Source: Lewinella sp. 4G2 (GTDB taxonomy: Bacteria; Bacteroidota; Bacteroidia; Chitinophagales; Saprospiraceae). Taken from it: a DNA stretch of 64,000 nt. The notes under the pieces were generated by a model. The model was not told the DNA's origin. It searched no databases and worked only from the letters and a program-made list of their open reading frames with translations. Positions within the stretch are counted from its first letter, which is position 1. Each line of letters opens with the position of its first letter. Of this stretch, positions 24,930-39,900 are shown in pieces. The stretch covers positions 2,046,001 through 2,110,000 of the forward strand of contig NZ_LVWJ02000014.1 in NCBI RefSeq assembly GCF_001625015.1, in the 5' to 3' direction. The position numbers and the translations under genes were made by a program.

Positions 24930-27900
24930 ATGAAACCTACGGTACTCCGTCGGCAGGCCCTTCGCCTGCTTTTTGTGTTTGCAGCCTGTCTGTCCGTTTT
25001 TACGGGCCTTGACGCGCAAACCGAGAACAACGCAGCCGCGCAGGATATTGCTCCCGCCGCCGAGCTTAACGAAAGTGTCGCCAGTTTCTACGAGTTCATG
25101 GCGGTGGATGAAAGCCGGCCTGGTGCGCAGGACGACTACGTACGGTTCGAAACTTCCGGTGGTGCGGGTGACTTCGTCACTTTCTCCGCAACGTTCAACG
25201 GAGAGCCCTTCTCGAAGCGGCTACCAGTCAATACTGACGGCCTGGCGATGTGGAAAGCGCCAGAGAACGGTCAGTTTGACGATGTGGTGGTTCGCTTCAA
25301 CGGTGCGACCGTTGTGGAGATGGAGAAGTTGATGGTGATGACGAGAGCTATGCTTTTTGGAGAAGAAAATCCATCCGAATCGCTCCCGGACAATGACGTG
25401 CCCTATACTGGAAAGCCACTGGTGGATGCTGACCCGCTTGTGAAGTCCAGCACACAATGCCAGAACAATAAACTGAGTGACCGTGGGTTTGAGCAACGTT
25501 CCAATGTGTGGTACTTGGGTGGGGCTTCAAAGTTTATCAATTCCGGTCAGGCTGACGAATACGTATACAATGGCTCTTGGGCGGTCAAATTAGACAGCCG
25601 TGGTGACGTTGTTTCTCAAACTTTCAATCTCGGTGCGAATCGCCAATTCTGCTTTTCAGCCTACGCTAAAAACCACTCCAGCGAGGGCACTATGGAAGTG
25701 GGCGTCAAATTTAGAAAGTCGAATAATCAGGTCATTTCTTCGCAACGGGTGGTCGTAAGCCGTCAGAGCGGCTATAACCTGTATAGCCTCGATGGCGTGT
25801 CACCGGCCGAGACCGCAAAAGCTGAGGTCTACTTCTACCGCGACCATTCTACTAATAATAATTCCTGGGTCGACCTGGTTTGTTTTCAGGATAAGGGTAC
25901 CATTATCGACGGTGGCACCCCTCCCACCGATTTCCTGGCTACTTGTGATGAAGGGAAAACGGTGGACGCCTACGTAAGTGACGTCGATTGCTCCGCTAAC
26001 CCAATGGCCGAAACGGTCATTCCTTCCAGCGGCAACGTGTACCAGGTCGTCGTCGAGGTAGTCTACAAAGGGGATAACCCTGGGTCAAGTACTTCCGTGC
26101 TGGCTAGTAACGGTAGCTACTACTTGCTCGAAAAGGTCTTGCTGACCAATAACGGTAACAGCGGCTTCCACGTCTATCGGGGTTTGATCCCAACCGGCGT
26201 CTCCTGGGTCCGGCACAACGCCCTTCCCGGGGATTGTAGCAACAACTACAGTAATAACCACGGCCTTCAGTCACTCGCCAGCTTTGCTTTCCGAAACGTC
26301 AATCAGAACGTTGCCGGATCTGGTACTTTTACGACCCTCACTGGCTATAACAGTATTGCTAGCTTTAATATCGACATTCCTACGTCTACGCTCACGCGTG
26401 ACGTTGAACTTCGTATCCCCTTCTCAGAGATCACCCTTGATGGTCGTTACGTACGTCTTAACGCAAAAGTCAACGGCGTCCAGCTAGCTACTCAAGCCTG
26501 GACATTTACTGACGGCGGTGGCCCCTGTTGTATTGACCTACTGGAACTCTCCGTTCCTAATGTACCTGGGGGAGCCAGCCAAATTGAGGTTGAAATTGAT
26601 ACCCGTAATGGTCGTGGTCCTAATGGTGAAAACGGTCAGTCCTATACTATTGCAGGTCTGGCTTATGCGGACGTAGACTGCCCACAGAACAAAGCGGATT
26701 GTATTCTTTCCTTCCGCGCCAAGGGTGATTGCGGTCACGAACGAGTGGAACTGCGCGTCAACAATAATGCAGTTGGTACCTACGTGCTCTCGACTGGATG
26801 GCAGGAATTTACTTACAATAACTTCACTTCTGGGTCTGACGTAGAGTTACATTTTGTCAACGATGGTAACAACGGTTGTGACCTCAACGTAGCTATCGAT
26901 TACGTTAAGGTTGGCGACGATACCTACCAAACCTCAACTACAGCTACTTCATCTAACCCATCTTGTAACAATCCGGCCCACGAGCGCCTGAACTGTAATG
27001 GCAAGTTTGATTACGGTAAGCTAAATTGTTGTAGCGTTACGGACCCAGGTTCCTTCCTGACCGGTCACTTCACTGTGTGCGTAGCCGATGGCCAGACTTT
27101 CGACGCGCCAGTGATTGACATGACCCGTGGGGCTTGTTCCGACGGAGGCCAGCCTCAATACCAGTGGCAAGAGAAAGCCACGATGGGTGGAAACTGGGTA
27201 AATATTCCTGGCGCAACTGGTGAGGATTACAATCCCCCAGCGCGTGGCATTGGCTCCACTTGGTACCGTCGCTTCATCAAGTGTGCTTGTGAAGATTCCT
27301 TTAAGACGAATGGTGGCACGCGGGACGTACATATCCGCCGCGCTCCCAACGTTCAGATCGCTACCTCTAATGCCACCTGTAATGGCAACGGTAGCATCAC
27401 CTTCTTCTTTGACGAGGATCCTTCCGGAGAATTCACGCAGATCGATCTGAGTATTACCGGTGGTGCAACCCGCCAGCGGGTTAACCTCAGCGCTGGTTCC
27501 TATACCTTTAATAACGTTACTGTCGGCACTTACACTCCCGTGGTACAGTATATAGGTAGTCCCTGCGGTCTTACGCTAGACAACGTAATGATCAGCCAGG
27601 ATGACGGTCCCACTGTCATTGCCTACTGCGGAGATGAGCAACTGTCGAAAGCGGTTCAAAACGATTCCCGGAGTTGTCAGGATGATACACAAAGTAACAT
27701 CTTGCGCGCGTTTTACGCCTACCGACTTTTCCCCGGACAACTGAATGACGTTCAGGGTAAATACTACCGCGCAATCAACGGTACCTTTAAAGAGTATAAC
27801 AATGGTTCTGCACGTCTTCAGTTTGACGTAGTCAACCAGCAAAATGCCAACTTCAAGCTGCGCTTCGACGTGGTGATGACGGGGCGTAGCCAGACGCCGG

Positions 27901-30900
27901 TTGGTGATTCGCCTAAACTGGAAATTTGCGCCACCGCCGCTAAGCCTGATTGGTACTACTACCGAGAATTCAGTGGTAATGTAACCGGACTGAATGCGCT
28001 GGCTGGTTTTAAAATGAATGTCTTCCAGAAAGGAGCTGACTTCCAGGTTGGAACCGGTGGGCATCTCCTGAACCCTAATGTCTTCGGTTTCTCTAGCTGG
28101 GCAAACTACACCATCCTTCAACAGCCTAATAACACTAATATCATTGCCAACGCTGGAGCCAATCTTGACTTCAACGTAAAACTAAACAGCAGCACACTTC
28201 CCCAATTCGGCGGCAACGACACTTGTGGTCCGGTATGTGAAGATGCGACTACGAAACTGACCGCCCAGGGTGCCGGTGGTAAAGCCCCTTACACTTACGC
28301 TTGGAGCAATGGCTTGGGAAGCGGCCAGGTCAAAAATGTATCCCCTAACGTAACGACTACCTATACAGTAACTATCACGGACGCTAACGGCTGTAAGTCC
28401 ACCGACGCTATCCGGGTCGATGTGTACCCCACCGTACCTAATGCGGGCACAATTGCGGCTAACCAGTCTGGATGTGCACCTTTCAATCCCGCGGCCTTCA
28501 CTGGAACCAACCTCGGAGCTGGTGTTTCTTACCGCTGGCAGAAGCAGGTAGGTTCCGGTGCCTGGACGAATATTGGTGGAGCCACCGGCGTGAACTACGA
28601 TTCACCCGCGCTGAGCACGACAACTAAGTTCCGCCGCCAGGCCCGCAAGAATGCTAACTGTGCGTACAAGACCTCTAATGTTGTTACCGTAACGGTCACT
28701 CAGAACGTAACAAACGGTGGTAATCTTTCCGCCAACGAAACGCGGTGTGGCGCTTACGACCCAGCGAACATCACCGGTGCTGCGGCTACCGGCGGTGGTG
28801 GGGCGGCTATCTCCTACCAATGGCAGCGCCGCAATGGCACCTCTGGAAGTTGGGCTAATATCAATAACGCAACGGGTGCTAACTACAATCCTGGGCAGAT
28901 CACTCAAACTACTCAGTTCCGCCGTCTGGCACGTCGAACGGGCGCCTGTGCTTGGGTTGCTTCGAATAATATCATTACGAAAACGGTCAGTACCAACTTC
29001 ACCAATGGTGGCACCCTCACGGGGAACGAGAACCGTTGTGGAGCTTATAACCCTACTCAAATCACGGGTACTGCCGCTAGTGGTGGATCAGGCCCCGGAG
29101 TAGTTTATCAGTGGCTCTCTCGTCCCGGTACTTCTGGTGCATGGGCAATTATTAACGGTGCAACTGGTGCGAACTACGACCCAGGTAACATTACTGCGAC
29201 TACTCAATTCTACCGCCGCGCGCGTCGTAACGCTGCCGGCTGTGGATGGGTAAACACCAACGTAATTACGAAAACCGTCAGCGATAACGTTACCAACCCC
29301 GGTGAAATCTCCGCTAACGAAGCTCGGTGTGAACCCTTTAACCCAGCGCAGATCAACGGTACACCTGCTTCCGGTGGAAGTGGCCCCGCTATCATTTACC
29401 AATGGCAAAGCCGTCCAAACTCGTCCTCCCAATGGGTAAATATTTTGGGTGCGGAGGGTCTTAATTATGATCCGGGTCAGATTACTACTACAACTCAGTA
29501 CCGCCGCGTAGCCAGGCGAAACGCGCTTGGCTGTGCTTGGATTATTTCTAACACAGTTATCAAGTCCGTAAACAGTAACTTCACTAACCCTGGTGCCCTA
29601 ACCGGGAATGAAACGGAATGTGATGATTTTGACCCCGCTAACATCACCGGTACCAACCCCAGCGGCGGCAATGGCGGGTCAACGCGCTACCAGTGGCAGT
29701 CTCGAGTTGGGACTTCCGGCAACTGGGTAAACATCAGTGGCGCTACCTCTAGCTCCTACAATCCAGGACCAATTACTCAAACTACCCAGTACCGCCGTGG
29801 CGCACGCCGGACGGGTGGATGTGGTTTCATTTATTCTGGTGAAGTAACAAAGACTGTTAAGCGGCAACCAACGAATTCTGGTAGTTTGACGGGAGACGAA
29901 ACACGGTGTGGTGCTTACAATCCAACCGCTATTGTCGGTACGCCCGCTAGTGGTGGTGCCAGCGAATTCCCAATTACCTACCAGTGGCAGAGTCTCACTA
30001 CCGGCGGCTGGGTAACTATCGCGAATGCCACCGGGGTTAGCTATGACCCAGGGCAGATTACGGAGACCACTAAGTACCGCCGCCTCGCCCGTCGCGGCAC
30101 TGGCTGTGGCTACTCTCAGACTAATCACATCACTAAAACAGTCAGTGACAACGTCACCAATCCTGGATCGCTTGCTGGCAACCAAACTCAGTGTGGTGGT
30201 TACGACCCCGCCGTAATTACGGGTACTGCAGCCACCGGCGGTAATGGCCCAGCCATTATCTACTTATGGCAACAACGTACGGGAACAAGCGGAAGCTTCA
30301 GTAATATTTCAGGAGCTACCGGTGCTAACTATAATCCTGGTCCTATCACTCAGACTATGCAGTACCGTCGCTTGGCGCGGCGTAACGCACCGGGATGTGC
30401 CTGGATCTACTCTGGAGTAATTACCAAAACAGTTAGCGATAATGTTACCAACCCCGGCGCAATTACGGGGAACGAAACGGAATGTGAAGATTTCGATCCC
30501 GCCGTCATTACCGGTACGGCTGCATCCGGTGGCAACGGCCCCGCCGTTGTATACCAGTGGCAACAGCGCCCCGGTACGAGTGGAGCCTGGAGTAATATCT
30601 CCGGTGCAACTGGTCTGAATTACAATCCTGGTCCAATCACCCAGACTACTCAGTATCGCCGCGTGGCACGGCGTAATGCTACGGGTTGTGCTTGGATTGA
30701 GAGTGGTGTGGTCACTAAGAAAATTATTGATAACGTTACCAACGCTGGTGTGATCTCCGCCAACCAGGCGGGTTGTGATGAACTCGACGTGGCTAACCTA
30801 ACTGGCCCAGCCGCCACTGGTGGCTCGGGTGCTGGCATCCAGTACATCTGGCAGTCACGTGTAGGTACCAGCGGTACTTTCACTACCATCGCTGGTGCAA

Positions 30901-33900
30901 CCGGAACGAGCTACAATCCTGGTGTAATTACTGAAACAACTCAGTACCGCCGCGCAGCTCGCCGTAGTGCCAACTGCCCTTACATCATTAGCAACATAGT
31001 TACGGCCACCGTCCACCCACTACCTCAGGTGACGGCGACCGCTACCAATGCCTCATGTGATACGGATAACGGTACGATCGTCTTCTCCTTCGTGGATGAG
31101 CCTACTCGTACTGGTATCTCCTTCAGTATCGATGGCGGCAATACTTACCCCTACTCTTCCGATGACGACGAGGGAACTTTCACCGCTACCGGCCTGGCAC
31201 CTGGCACCTACGATTTGTGGGCGCGTTGGGGTAATGCCGAATGTCCGGTTGACGTACCAAATGTCACCGTCGGAGGGTCCGATAACATCACGAACCCCGG
31301 CGCGCTTTCGGGCAACGAAACGGAGTGTGATGATTTCGATCCTGCTACTATCACCGGCACCGCTCCCACTGGCGGTTCTGGTGGCGGTATTCGCTACCAG
31401 TGGCAGTCACGCGTCGGTGTATCCGGCAACTGGGTGAACATCAGCGGTGCAACTTCCGCTAACTACAATCCCGGTCCGATCACGCAAACGACGCAGTACC
31501 GCCGTGGCGCCCGCCGTTTGGGTGGCTGTGGATTCATCTACTCTGGAGTTGTTACCAAAACGGTCAAGCGTCAGCCAACTACACCCGGTGCACTTACTGG
31601 CAACCAAACGCAGTGTGGAGCTTACAATCCCTCCATCATCACCGGCACACCCGCTAGCGGTGGCGCCGCTGAGTTCCCTCTGGCCTACACTTGGGAAAGC
31701 CGCCCCGGCACTTCCGGTAACTGGACGGTTATCGCGGGAGCGACCGGCGTGAGCTACGATCCCGGCCAGATCAGCCAAACTACTCAGTACCGCCGCCTGG
31801 CCCGCCGTGGCACCGGCTGTGGATTTGCGCAGACAAACATCATCACCAAGACGGTGAGCGATAACGTTACTAATCCCGGAGCCATTACTGGCGATCAGAC
31901 GCAGTGTGGTGGTTACAATCCCTCTGTCATCACCGGTACGGCTGCTTCCGGCGGCAACGGCCCTGCCATTGTTTACCAGTGGCAGCAGCGCCCCGGTACG
32001 AGCGGTGCTTGGAGCAACATCTCCGGTGCAACAAGCTTGAACTACAATCCCGGTCCAATCACATCAACTACGCAGTACCGTCGCGTTGCTCGTCGCAATG
32101 CTACTGGGTGTGCGTGGATTGAAACGGACGTAGTGACTAAAACCGTTAGTGACAACATCACTGAGCCAGGTGATATTACGGGCAACCAAACTCAGTGTGG
32201 TGGGTACAACCCGGCGAACATCACGGGCACGGCTGCCTCAGGTGGCAACGGCCCTGCAATTGTATACCAGTGGCAACAGCGCCCCGGTACGAGCGGTACC
32301 TGGAGCAATATCTCCGGTGCAACCGGCTTGAACTACAACCCTGGCCCGATCACGGCTACTACGCAGTACCGCCGCGTCGCACGTCGCAATGCTACTGGCT
32401 GTGCATGGGTAGGCACGGATGTCGTAACGAAAACAGTGAGTGACAACATCACCAACCCCGGTGACATTACGGGTAATCAAACTCAGTGTGGCGATTACGA
32501 TCCATCTGACATCTCAGGGACAGCTGCCTCAGGTGGCAATGGACCTGAAATTGTTTACCAATGGCAACAACGCCCAGGTACAAGCGGTGCGTGGAGCAAT
32601 ATATCTGGCGCCACTAGTCTGAACTACAACCCCGGCCCCATTACGGCCACCACTCAGTACCGCCGCGTCGCTCGTCGCAATGCTACTGGCTGTGCTTGGA
32701 TTGAATCAAACGTCATTACCAAAACGGTGAGCGACAATGTAGATGATCCCGGAGCTATCAGTGGCAACGAGACCGAATGTGAAGGTTTCGACCCCGCAAA
32801 TATTACGGGTACGCCCGCAACTGGTGGGAATGGCCCAAACATTCGTTACCTCTGGCAGCAGCGTACGGGTACCACTGGAAGTTGGACTAACATATCCGGC
32901 GCAACTGGACAAAACTACAATCCTGGTCCTATCACGGCTACTACTCAGTACCGCCGCTTGGCTCGTCGCAACGCTACGGGCTGTGCTTGGATCTACAGTA
33001 GCGTAGTCACCAAAACAGTAATCGATAACGTCACCAACGCTGGCGTGATCTCCGCCAATCAGGCGGGTTGTGATGAACTCGACGTCGCTACCCTAACTGG
33101 CCCCGCTGCCACTGGTGGCTCGGGTGCTGCCATCCAGTACATCTGGCAGTCTCGCGTGGGTACCAGTGGTTCTTTTGTAACTATCGCTGGTGCAACCGGA
33201 ACAAGCTACAATCCTGGTGTAATTACTGAAACAACTCAGTACCGCCGCGCAGCTCGCCGTAGTGCCAACTGCCCTTACATCATTAGCAACATCGTAACGG
33301 CGACCGTTCACCCACTACCTCAGGTAACGGCGACCGCTACCAACGCATCTTGTGATACGGATAATGGTACGATTGTCTTCTCCTTCGTGGATGAGCCTAC
33401 TCGTACTGGTATCTCCTTCAGTATCGATGGCGGCAATACTTACCCCTACTCTTCCGATGACGACGAGGGAACTTTCACCGCTACCGGCCTGGCACCTGGC
33501 ACCTACGATTTGTGGGCGCGTTGGGGCAATGCCGAATGTCCGGTTGACGTACCAAATGTCACCGTCGGAGGGTCCGATAACATCACGAACCCCGGCGCGC
33601 TTTCGGGCAACGAAACGGAGTGTGATGATTTTGATCCTGCTACTATCACCGGCACCGCTCCCACTGGCGGTTCTGGTGGCGGTATTCGCTACCAGTGGCA
33701 GTCACGCGTCGGTGTATCCGGCAACTGGGTAAACATCAGCGGTGCAACTTCCGCTAATTACAATCCAGGCCCCATTACGCAAACGACGCAGTACCGCCGT
33801 GGCGCCCGCCGCTTGGGTGGTTGTGGGTTCATCTTCTCTGGCGTAGTTACCAAAACGGTTAAGCGTCAGCCAACTACACCCGGTGCCCTTACCGGAAACC

Positions 33901-36900
33901 AAACGCAGTGTGGAGCTTACAATCCTTCCATCATCACCGGCACGCCCGCTAGCGGTGGCGCCGCTGAGTTCCCACTGGCCTACACCTGGGAGAGCCGCCC
34001 CGGCACTTCCGGTAACTGGACGGTTATCGCTGGAGCGACCGGCGTGAGCTACGATCCCGGCCAGATCAGCCAAACTACTCAGTACCGCCGCCTGGCCCGC
34101 CGTGGCACCGGCTGTGGATTTGCGCAGACGAACATTATCACCAAGACGGTGAGCGATAACGTCACTAATCCTGGAGCCATCACTGGCGATCAGACCCAGT
34201 GTGGTGGTTATGATCCTTCCAACATCACCGGTACGGCTGCTTCCGGTGGCAACGGCCCCGCCATTGTCTACCAGTGGCAAGAGCGTCCTGGTACGAGTGG
34301 TGCGTGGAGCAACATCTCTGGCGCGACTAGCCTGGACTACAACCCCGGCCCAATCACGGCAACTACGCAGTACCGTCGCGTCGCTCGTCGCAACGCTACC
34401 GGGTGTGGGTGGATTGAAACGGACGTAGTGACTAAAACTGTTAGTGACAACATTACTGACCCGGGTGATATCACGGGCAATCAAACCCAGTGTGGTGGTT
34501 ATGACCCCGCAATCATTACCGGCACGGCTGCCTCAGGCGGCAATGGCCCCGCTATCGTCTACCAGTGGCAACAGCGCCCCGGTACTAGTGGTGCCTGGAG
34601 CAATATCTCCGGTGCAACTGGCCTGAACTACAACCCAGGCTCGATCACGGCTACCACTCAGTACCGCCGCGTCGCACGCCGCAATGCCACCGCATGTGCG
34701 TGGATTGGTTCAAACGTAGTGACCAAAACCGTCGGTGAAAATGTCACCGACCCGGGAGCTATTACGGGCAATGAAGCTCAGTGTGAGGACTACGATCCCG
34801 CAGAAATTACTGGCACTCCCGCTAATGGTGGTAGCGGAGCTTCGATCCGTTACCAATGGCAGGAACGTGACGGCGCATCCGGCCCGTGGGTAAACATCGT
34901 TGGAGCCACTAGTGTGAATTTTAACCCTGGCCCCATCACCTCTAGAACTGACTACCGTAGAGCAACTCGCAGAAACGCGACTGATTGTCCGTGGATCTAC
35001 TCTAACGTAGTGGTTAAAAACGTAATTGATAATTACACCAACCCTGGAACGCTCACGGGCAACGAGGCCGAATGCGGTCCTTACGACCCAGCTACGATTA
35101 CTGGGACTGCTCCTACCGGAGGACAGGGCGGATCCACTCGCTACCAGTGGCAGACCCGAACCGGTACCTCCGGTTCTTGGTCCAACATCAGTGGAGCCAC
35201 AAGTGCTAGCTATGACCCTGCAGCCATCACTGCGACTACCCAGTACCGCCGCGGATCGCGCCGCACTGGTGGGTGTCCATTTATTTGGTCTACTCCCGTC
35301 ACCAAAACAGTTGACGTGATTCCTACAGTCACGGTCGCTAACGCTGCAGTCTGTGAAGGCGACAATGTTACGCTTACCGCAACGCCGAATCCTGGCGCTG
35401 CCTCTGAATACGATTACGCTTGGAGTACGGGTGCATCTACTCAGACCATCACGGTTACTGATGCACAGCTGTCTGACGAAGGAACTTATTCAGTGACCAT
35501 CACCAACAAATCCACGGGATGTACCGCAGAGGACGCCGGTTCCCTCGACGTAAAGGAAACTCCCGATGTGGTAGTGACGTCTACTAATCCTACTTGTACA
35601 GAAGATAATGGTACCATCACCTTCTCTTTTGGCCCTCAGGATGGACGGTCCAATATCCAATTCAGCATTAACGGTGGAAGCTTCTCTGATAACAATGCTT
35701 CGGTTGCAAGTGGAAGTTACACAGTAAGTGATCTGGATGCAGGTACTTATACCCTAAGCGCACGCTGGGGTAATGCAGATTGTCCAGTCGATCTTTCACC
35801 CGTGACGCTAACGGATGAACTGGGCCCCCGCCCAACAGCCTCCGGTGCTACCTCAATCTGTGTCGGTGGCAATGCTACCCTAACAGCTACTGCTACCGGC
35901 GGAACCGGTACGGTCACCTACACTTGGAATAACGGCGCCGGCAACGGTGCTAGCGTAACCGTATCCCCCACGGTTACCACTACTTACACCGTCACGGCAA
36001 CGGATGCCAACGGCTGTACCTCTACCGATAACGTCACTGTAACGGTAGTACCCGATCCTGAAGTGACCATCGCCATTACCGGTGATGACGAAGTCTGTGA
36101 AGGCGGTGCCTTCAACTTTACCAGCGATGTTAGCGGTGGCCTCGAATGCCGCGCCGTTCGTTGGCAGCAGCGTAGTGGTACGAGCGGTTCCTTCGCTACG
36201 GTAGCGAACGCCCCTACCTACACTACGGCCGCAAACCTCGCTCCCGGTACTTACCAGGTCCGTGCGCAGTACATCTGCGACGGCACCGGTTGTAACAATG
36301 ACAACTCTAATGTGATCACCATCGAAGTGGTGGAAGATCCTGAAGTAACCATCAGCCTGAGCGATAATGTGCTGTGTCTTGGCGAAACGGCTACTATCAC
36401 GGCTAGCCCAAGCGGTGGCCTTGATTGTCAGGATGTTCGCTACCAACTCCGTTCGGGCACGAGCGGCGCTTGGTCTACGGTCAGTGGTACCGGTAACACC
36501 TTTACCACCGACGGAACGCTCGCGGCGGGTACCTACCAGTACCGTGCTTACCTGCGCTGCTCCGGCACGGATTGCGACCAGGACATTAGTAACGTGGTGA
36601 CGTTAACCGTCAAGCCCGATCCCACCGCCACAATCGCCGACCAGACGATTTGTAACGGTGAGTCCGCCACGCTTACTGCCGTCCCCGTAGTTGGCGACGC
36701 GCCATTCACCTACGTTTGGAGTAACAATGGTGGTACGAGCAATTCGGCAACTTTCAGCCCCAGCGCTACTACTACCTACACTGTAACCTTCACTGATGCC
36801 AATGGCTGTGAAGGAGAAGCTACCGGTCGCATCGTGGTTAAGCCTCAGCCAGTTGCGGATATCTCAGCCGTCCCCGCTACAGTATGTACGGGCGAAACCG

Positions 36901-39900
36901 TGACTTTTGAAGCAGACCTTACGGTTGGTGGCACGGTGTACACTTGGGACTTTGGTATCAACGCCAGCCCAGCTACCGCAACCGGTGCCGGCCCTCACGT
37001 GGTAACCTACACGCTACCCGCGAGTCAGAATGGCAATGGTGCCTCAACGGCCACTTTGACCACAACACGCAATGGTTGCACCGATGAAGATCAGCAAGTG
37101 ATCACCATTTTTGACGAACCTGAAGTGACCAGTATCTCTACCGTGGATCCAACCTGTACGCAGGCCAATGGCTCCATTACGGTAAATTTTGTGAATAACC
37201 CAAGCCGAGTAAGTATCTCCTTTAGCATTGACGGAGGTGTCACGTATCCTTACTCAACCTCAGTTGATCAGGAAAGCATCACCATTACCGGACTTAGCGC
37301 TGGCAACTACGACCTATTTGCTCGTTGGGGTAATGCTAATTGCCCGATCGACATCGAAGACGCTACGCTTATCGATCAATCAGGCCCTGCAGTGACTGCC
37401 TCAAACGATGTAGAGATCTGCGTTGGTGGTAGTACAACCATCTCGGCAACCTCTGCTGGCGGAACTATGCCCGTTTCATTCGTATGGAATATGGGCGCTG
37501 GCGCGGGTGCGAGCGTAAGTGTGACGCCTACTGAAACAACGACCTACACCGTTACTGCGACCGACGCTAACGGCTGTATAAGTACCGATGAAGTTACGGT
37601 AACGGTTAACCCACTTCCGGTTGTTTCGGTTCCTAACCAAACGATCTGCCAGGAAGAGGATGTGACCCTCGTTGCTAATGTCACCGTCGGAGAAGCTCCA
37701 TTTACTTATGCTTGGAGCACTGGCGCTACCTCTAGTTCAGTTACTATTGATAACCTGCAGGCTACCACTAGTTACAGCGTTACGGTAACGGACGCAAACG
37801 GATGTGTAGGTGAGACAAATACAACAGTTACGGTAAATCCCCTTCCGGTTCCGGATCTGAGTGATGACATATCTATCTGCCAGGGAGAGTCTACTACCCT
37901 TTTGGTAGAAGGCGTATTCTTTTCTACGGCGATGCCTTTCACTTATGAATGGTTTAAAGCTGATGCCCCATCCAATATTCTGAGTACAACTACTGAGCTT
38001 ACGGTAACTCCGTCAACGATTGGTGTACACAATTACTTCGTCCGTGTGACTGACGCCAATGGCTGTTTTGAGCGCGACGTAGTAATGGTCACCGTCCTGC
38101 CTCAACCTTCCGTTGAGGTAAATGATGATGAGATCTGTCTCGGAGCTACCGCTACCCTCACCGCAACCGTAACCGGAGGAGATGGTACGATCTCCTACGA
38201 ATGGTCTACTGGAGAAACGACTCAGTCTATCCAGGTATCTCCCCAGACAACTACCGATTACACTGTAACGGTAACTGCTACTTCCGTCAGCTCTGATGGC
38301 GGCGTCACGGAATGTACGGATGAAGCGACCTCAACCGTCACGGTGAATGAGCTTCCGTCTATCACTGTTACTAGCGATGATCCTAACGATACGCTTTGTG
38401 AAGGTGGTTCCGCATCCGTTACGGCAACCGTCAACGGTGGCGCAGCTCCTTACACGTATGTGTGGACGGTAGCTGGCTCTTCGACGGTAATCTCTACTCA
38501 GAATGCCATTGAGGTATCTCCATCATCCACCACTACCTACGAGGTGGTTGTTACGGACAGTAAGGGTTGTGAAAACTCAGAAACCTTTGAACTTGGCGTA
38601 GACGATAAGGAGTGTGCAACGCTCGGAGATCTGGTCTTCCTAGATCGAAACGCCAATGGTCAGCAAGATGCCATGGACGTAGGAATCGAAGATGCGACTG
38701 TTAACCTGCTTTCTGAAGGGACGCTTGTAGCGACAACTCAAACAGACAACGACGGTATTTACGAATTTGACGGCCTGGTTCCAGGCGTTGAATATCAGGT
38801 TGAATTCCCTGCTCCAGCTGGTCTGGAACGTAGCCCCGCCAATACGGGTAATGACGATACGATTGATTCCGATGCCAACATAAACACCGGACTTTCTCCA
38901 ACAATCATCCTCGCTACTGGTGAAACAAACAATACGGTGGATGCAGGCTTCTACGAAACTGCATCTATTGGTGACTACGTTTTCCACGATGAAAACGCTG
39001 ATGGTCTACAGAATGCGACCGAAGAAGGTATTGACAATGTCACTGTCAACCTGCTTGAAGATGGATCTCAGGTAGCCACAACCACAACAGATGCTGACGG
39101 CGCTTACGAGTTTACTGATCTTACACCAGGGGTAGAATATGTCGTGGAGTTTGAAGCTCCCGCCGGCACCGAGCCTAGTCCAGTGAACGTTGGAAGCGAC
39201 GATACTAAAGATTCCGATGCTGATCCAATTTCCGGACGGACAAGCACAATCATCCTAGCTAGTGGTGAAAATGACGAAACCAATGATGCAGGCTTCTTCT
39301 CGACGGCCTCTATTGGAGACTTTGTCTTCCTCGACGATAACGCAAACGGTCAGCAAGATGCCGGTGAAGAAGGTATCGACGATGTAACGGTTAACCTTTT
39401 GGTCGATGGCACCGAAGTGGCATCCACCACAACCGACGCTGACGGTGCTTACCAATTTACTTCTCTTACCCCCGGTGAAGAATATGTCGTTGAATTTGAA
39501 GCTCCAACCGGTTTGCGCGCGGCTCCGCAAAATGTAGGAGGCGACACTACTGATAGCGATGCTGATGAGACAACCGGTCTCAGCCAGACTGTTACCCTAA
39601 TGAGTGGAGAGAATAATCCAACTATTGATGCTGGATTCTTCCAGCCAGGAGTAATTGGCGACTTCGTTTTCCTCGACGAAAATGCTGATGGTATCCAAGA
39701 TCCTGGTGAACGAGGCATTGCCGACGCTACCGTAAATCTATTAGATGAGAACGGAAACGTGGTTGCAACAACCACAACGGACGCAAACGGTAACTATGAA
39801 TTCAGAGATGTCACTCCCGGAGATTACATCATTGAATTTGTTACTCCACTTGGTACCGTCACTTCACCAGTTAATGTCGGTAGTGACGATGAAAGAGACT

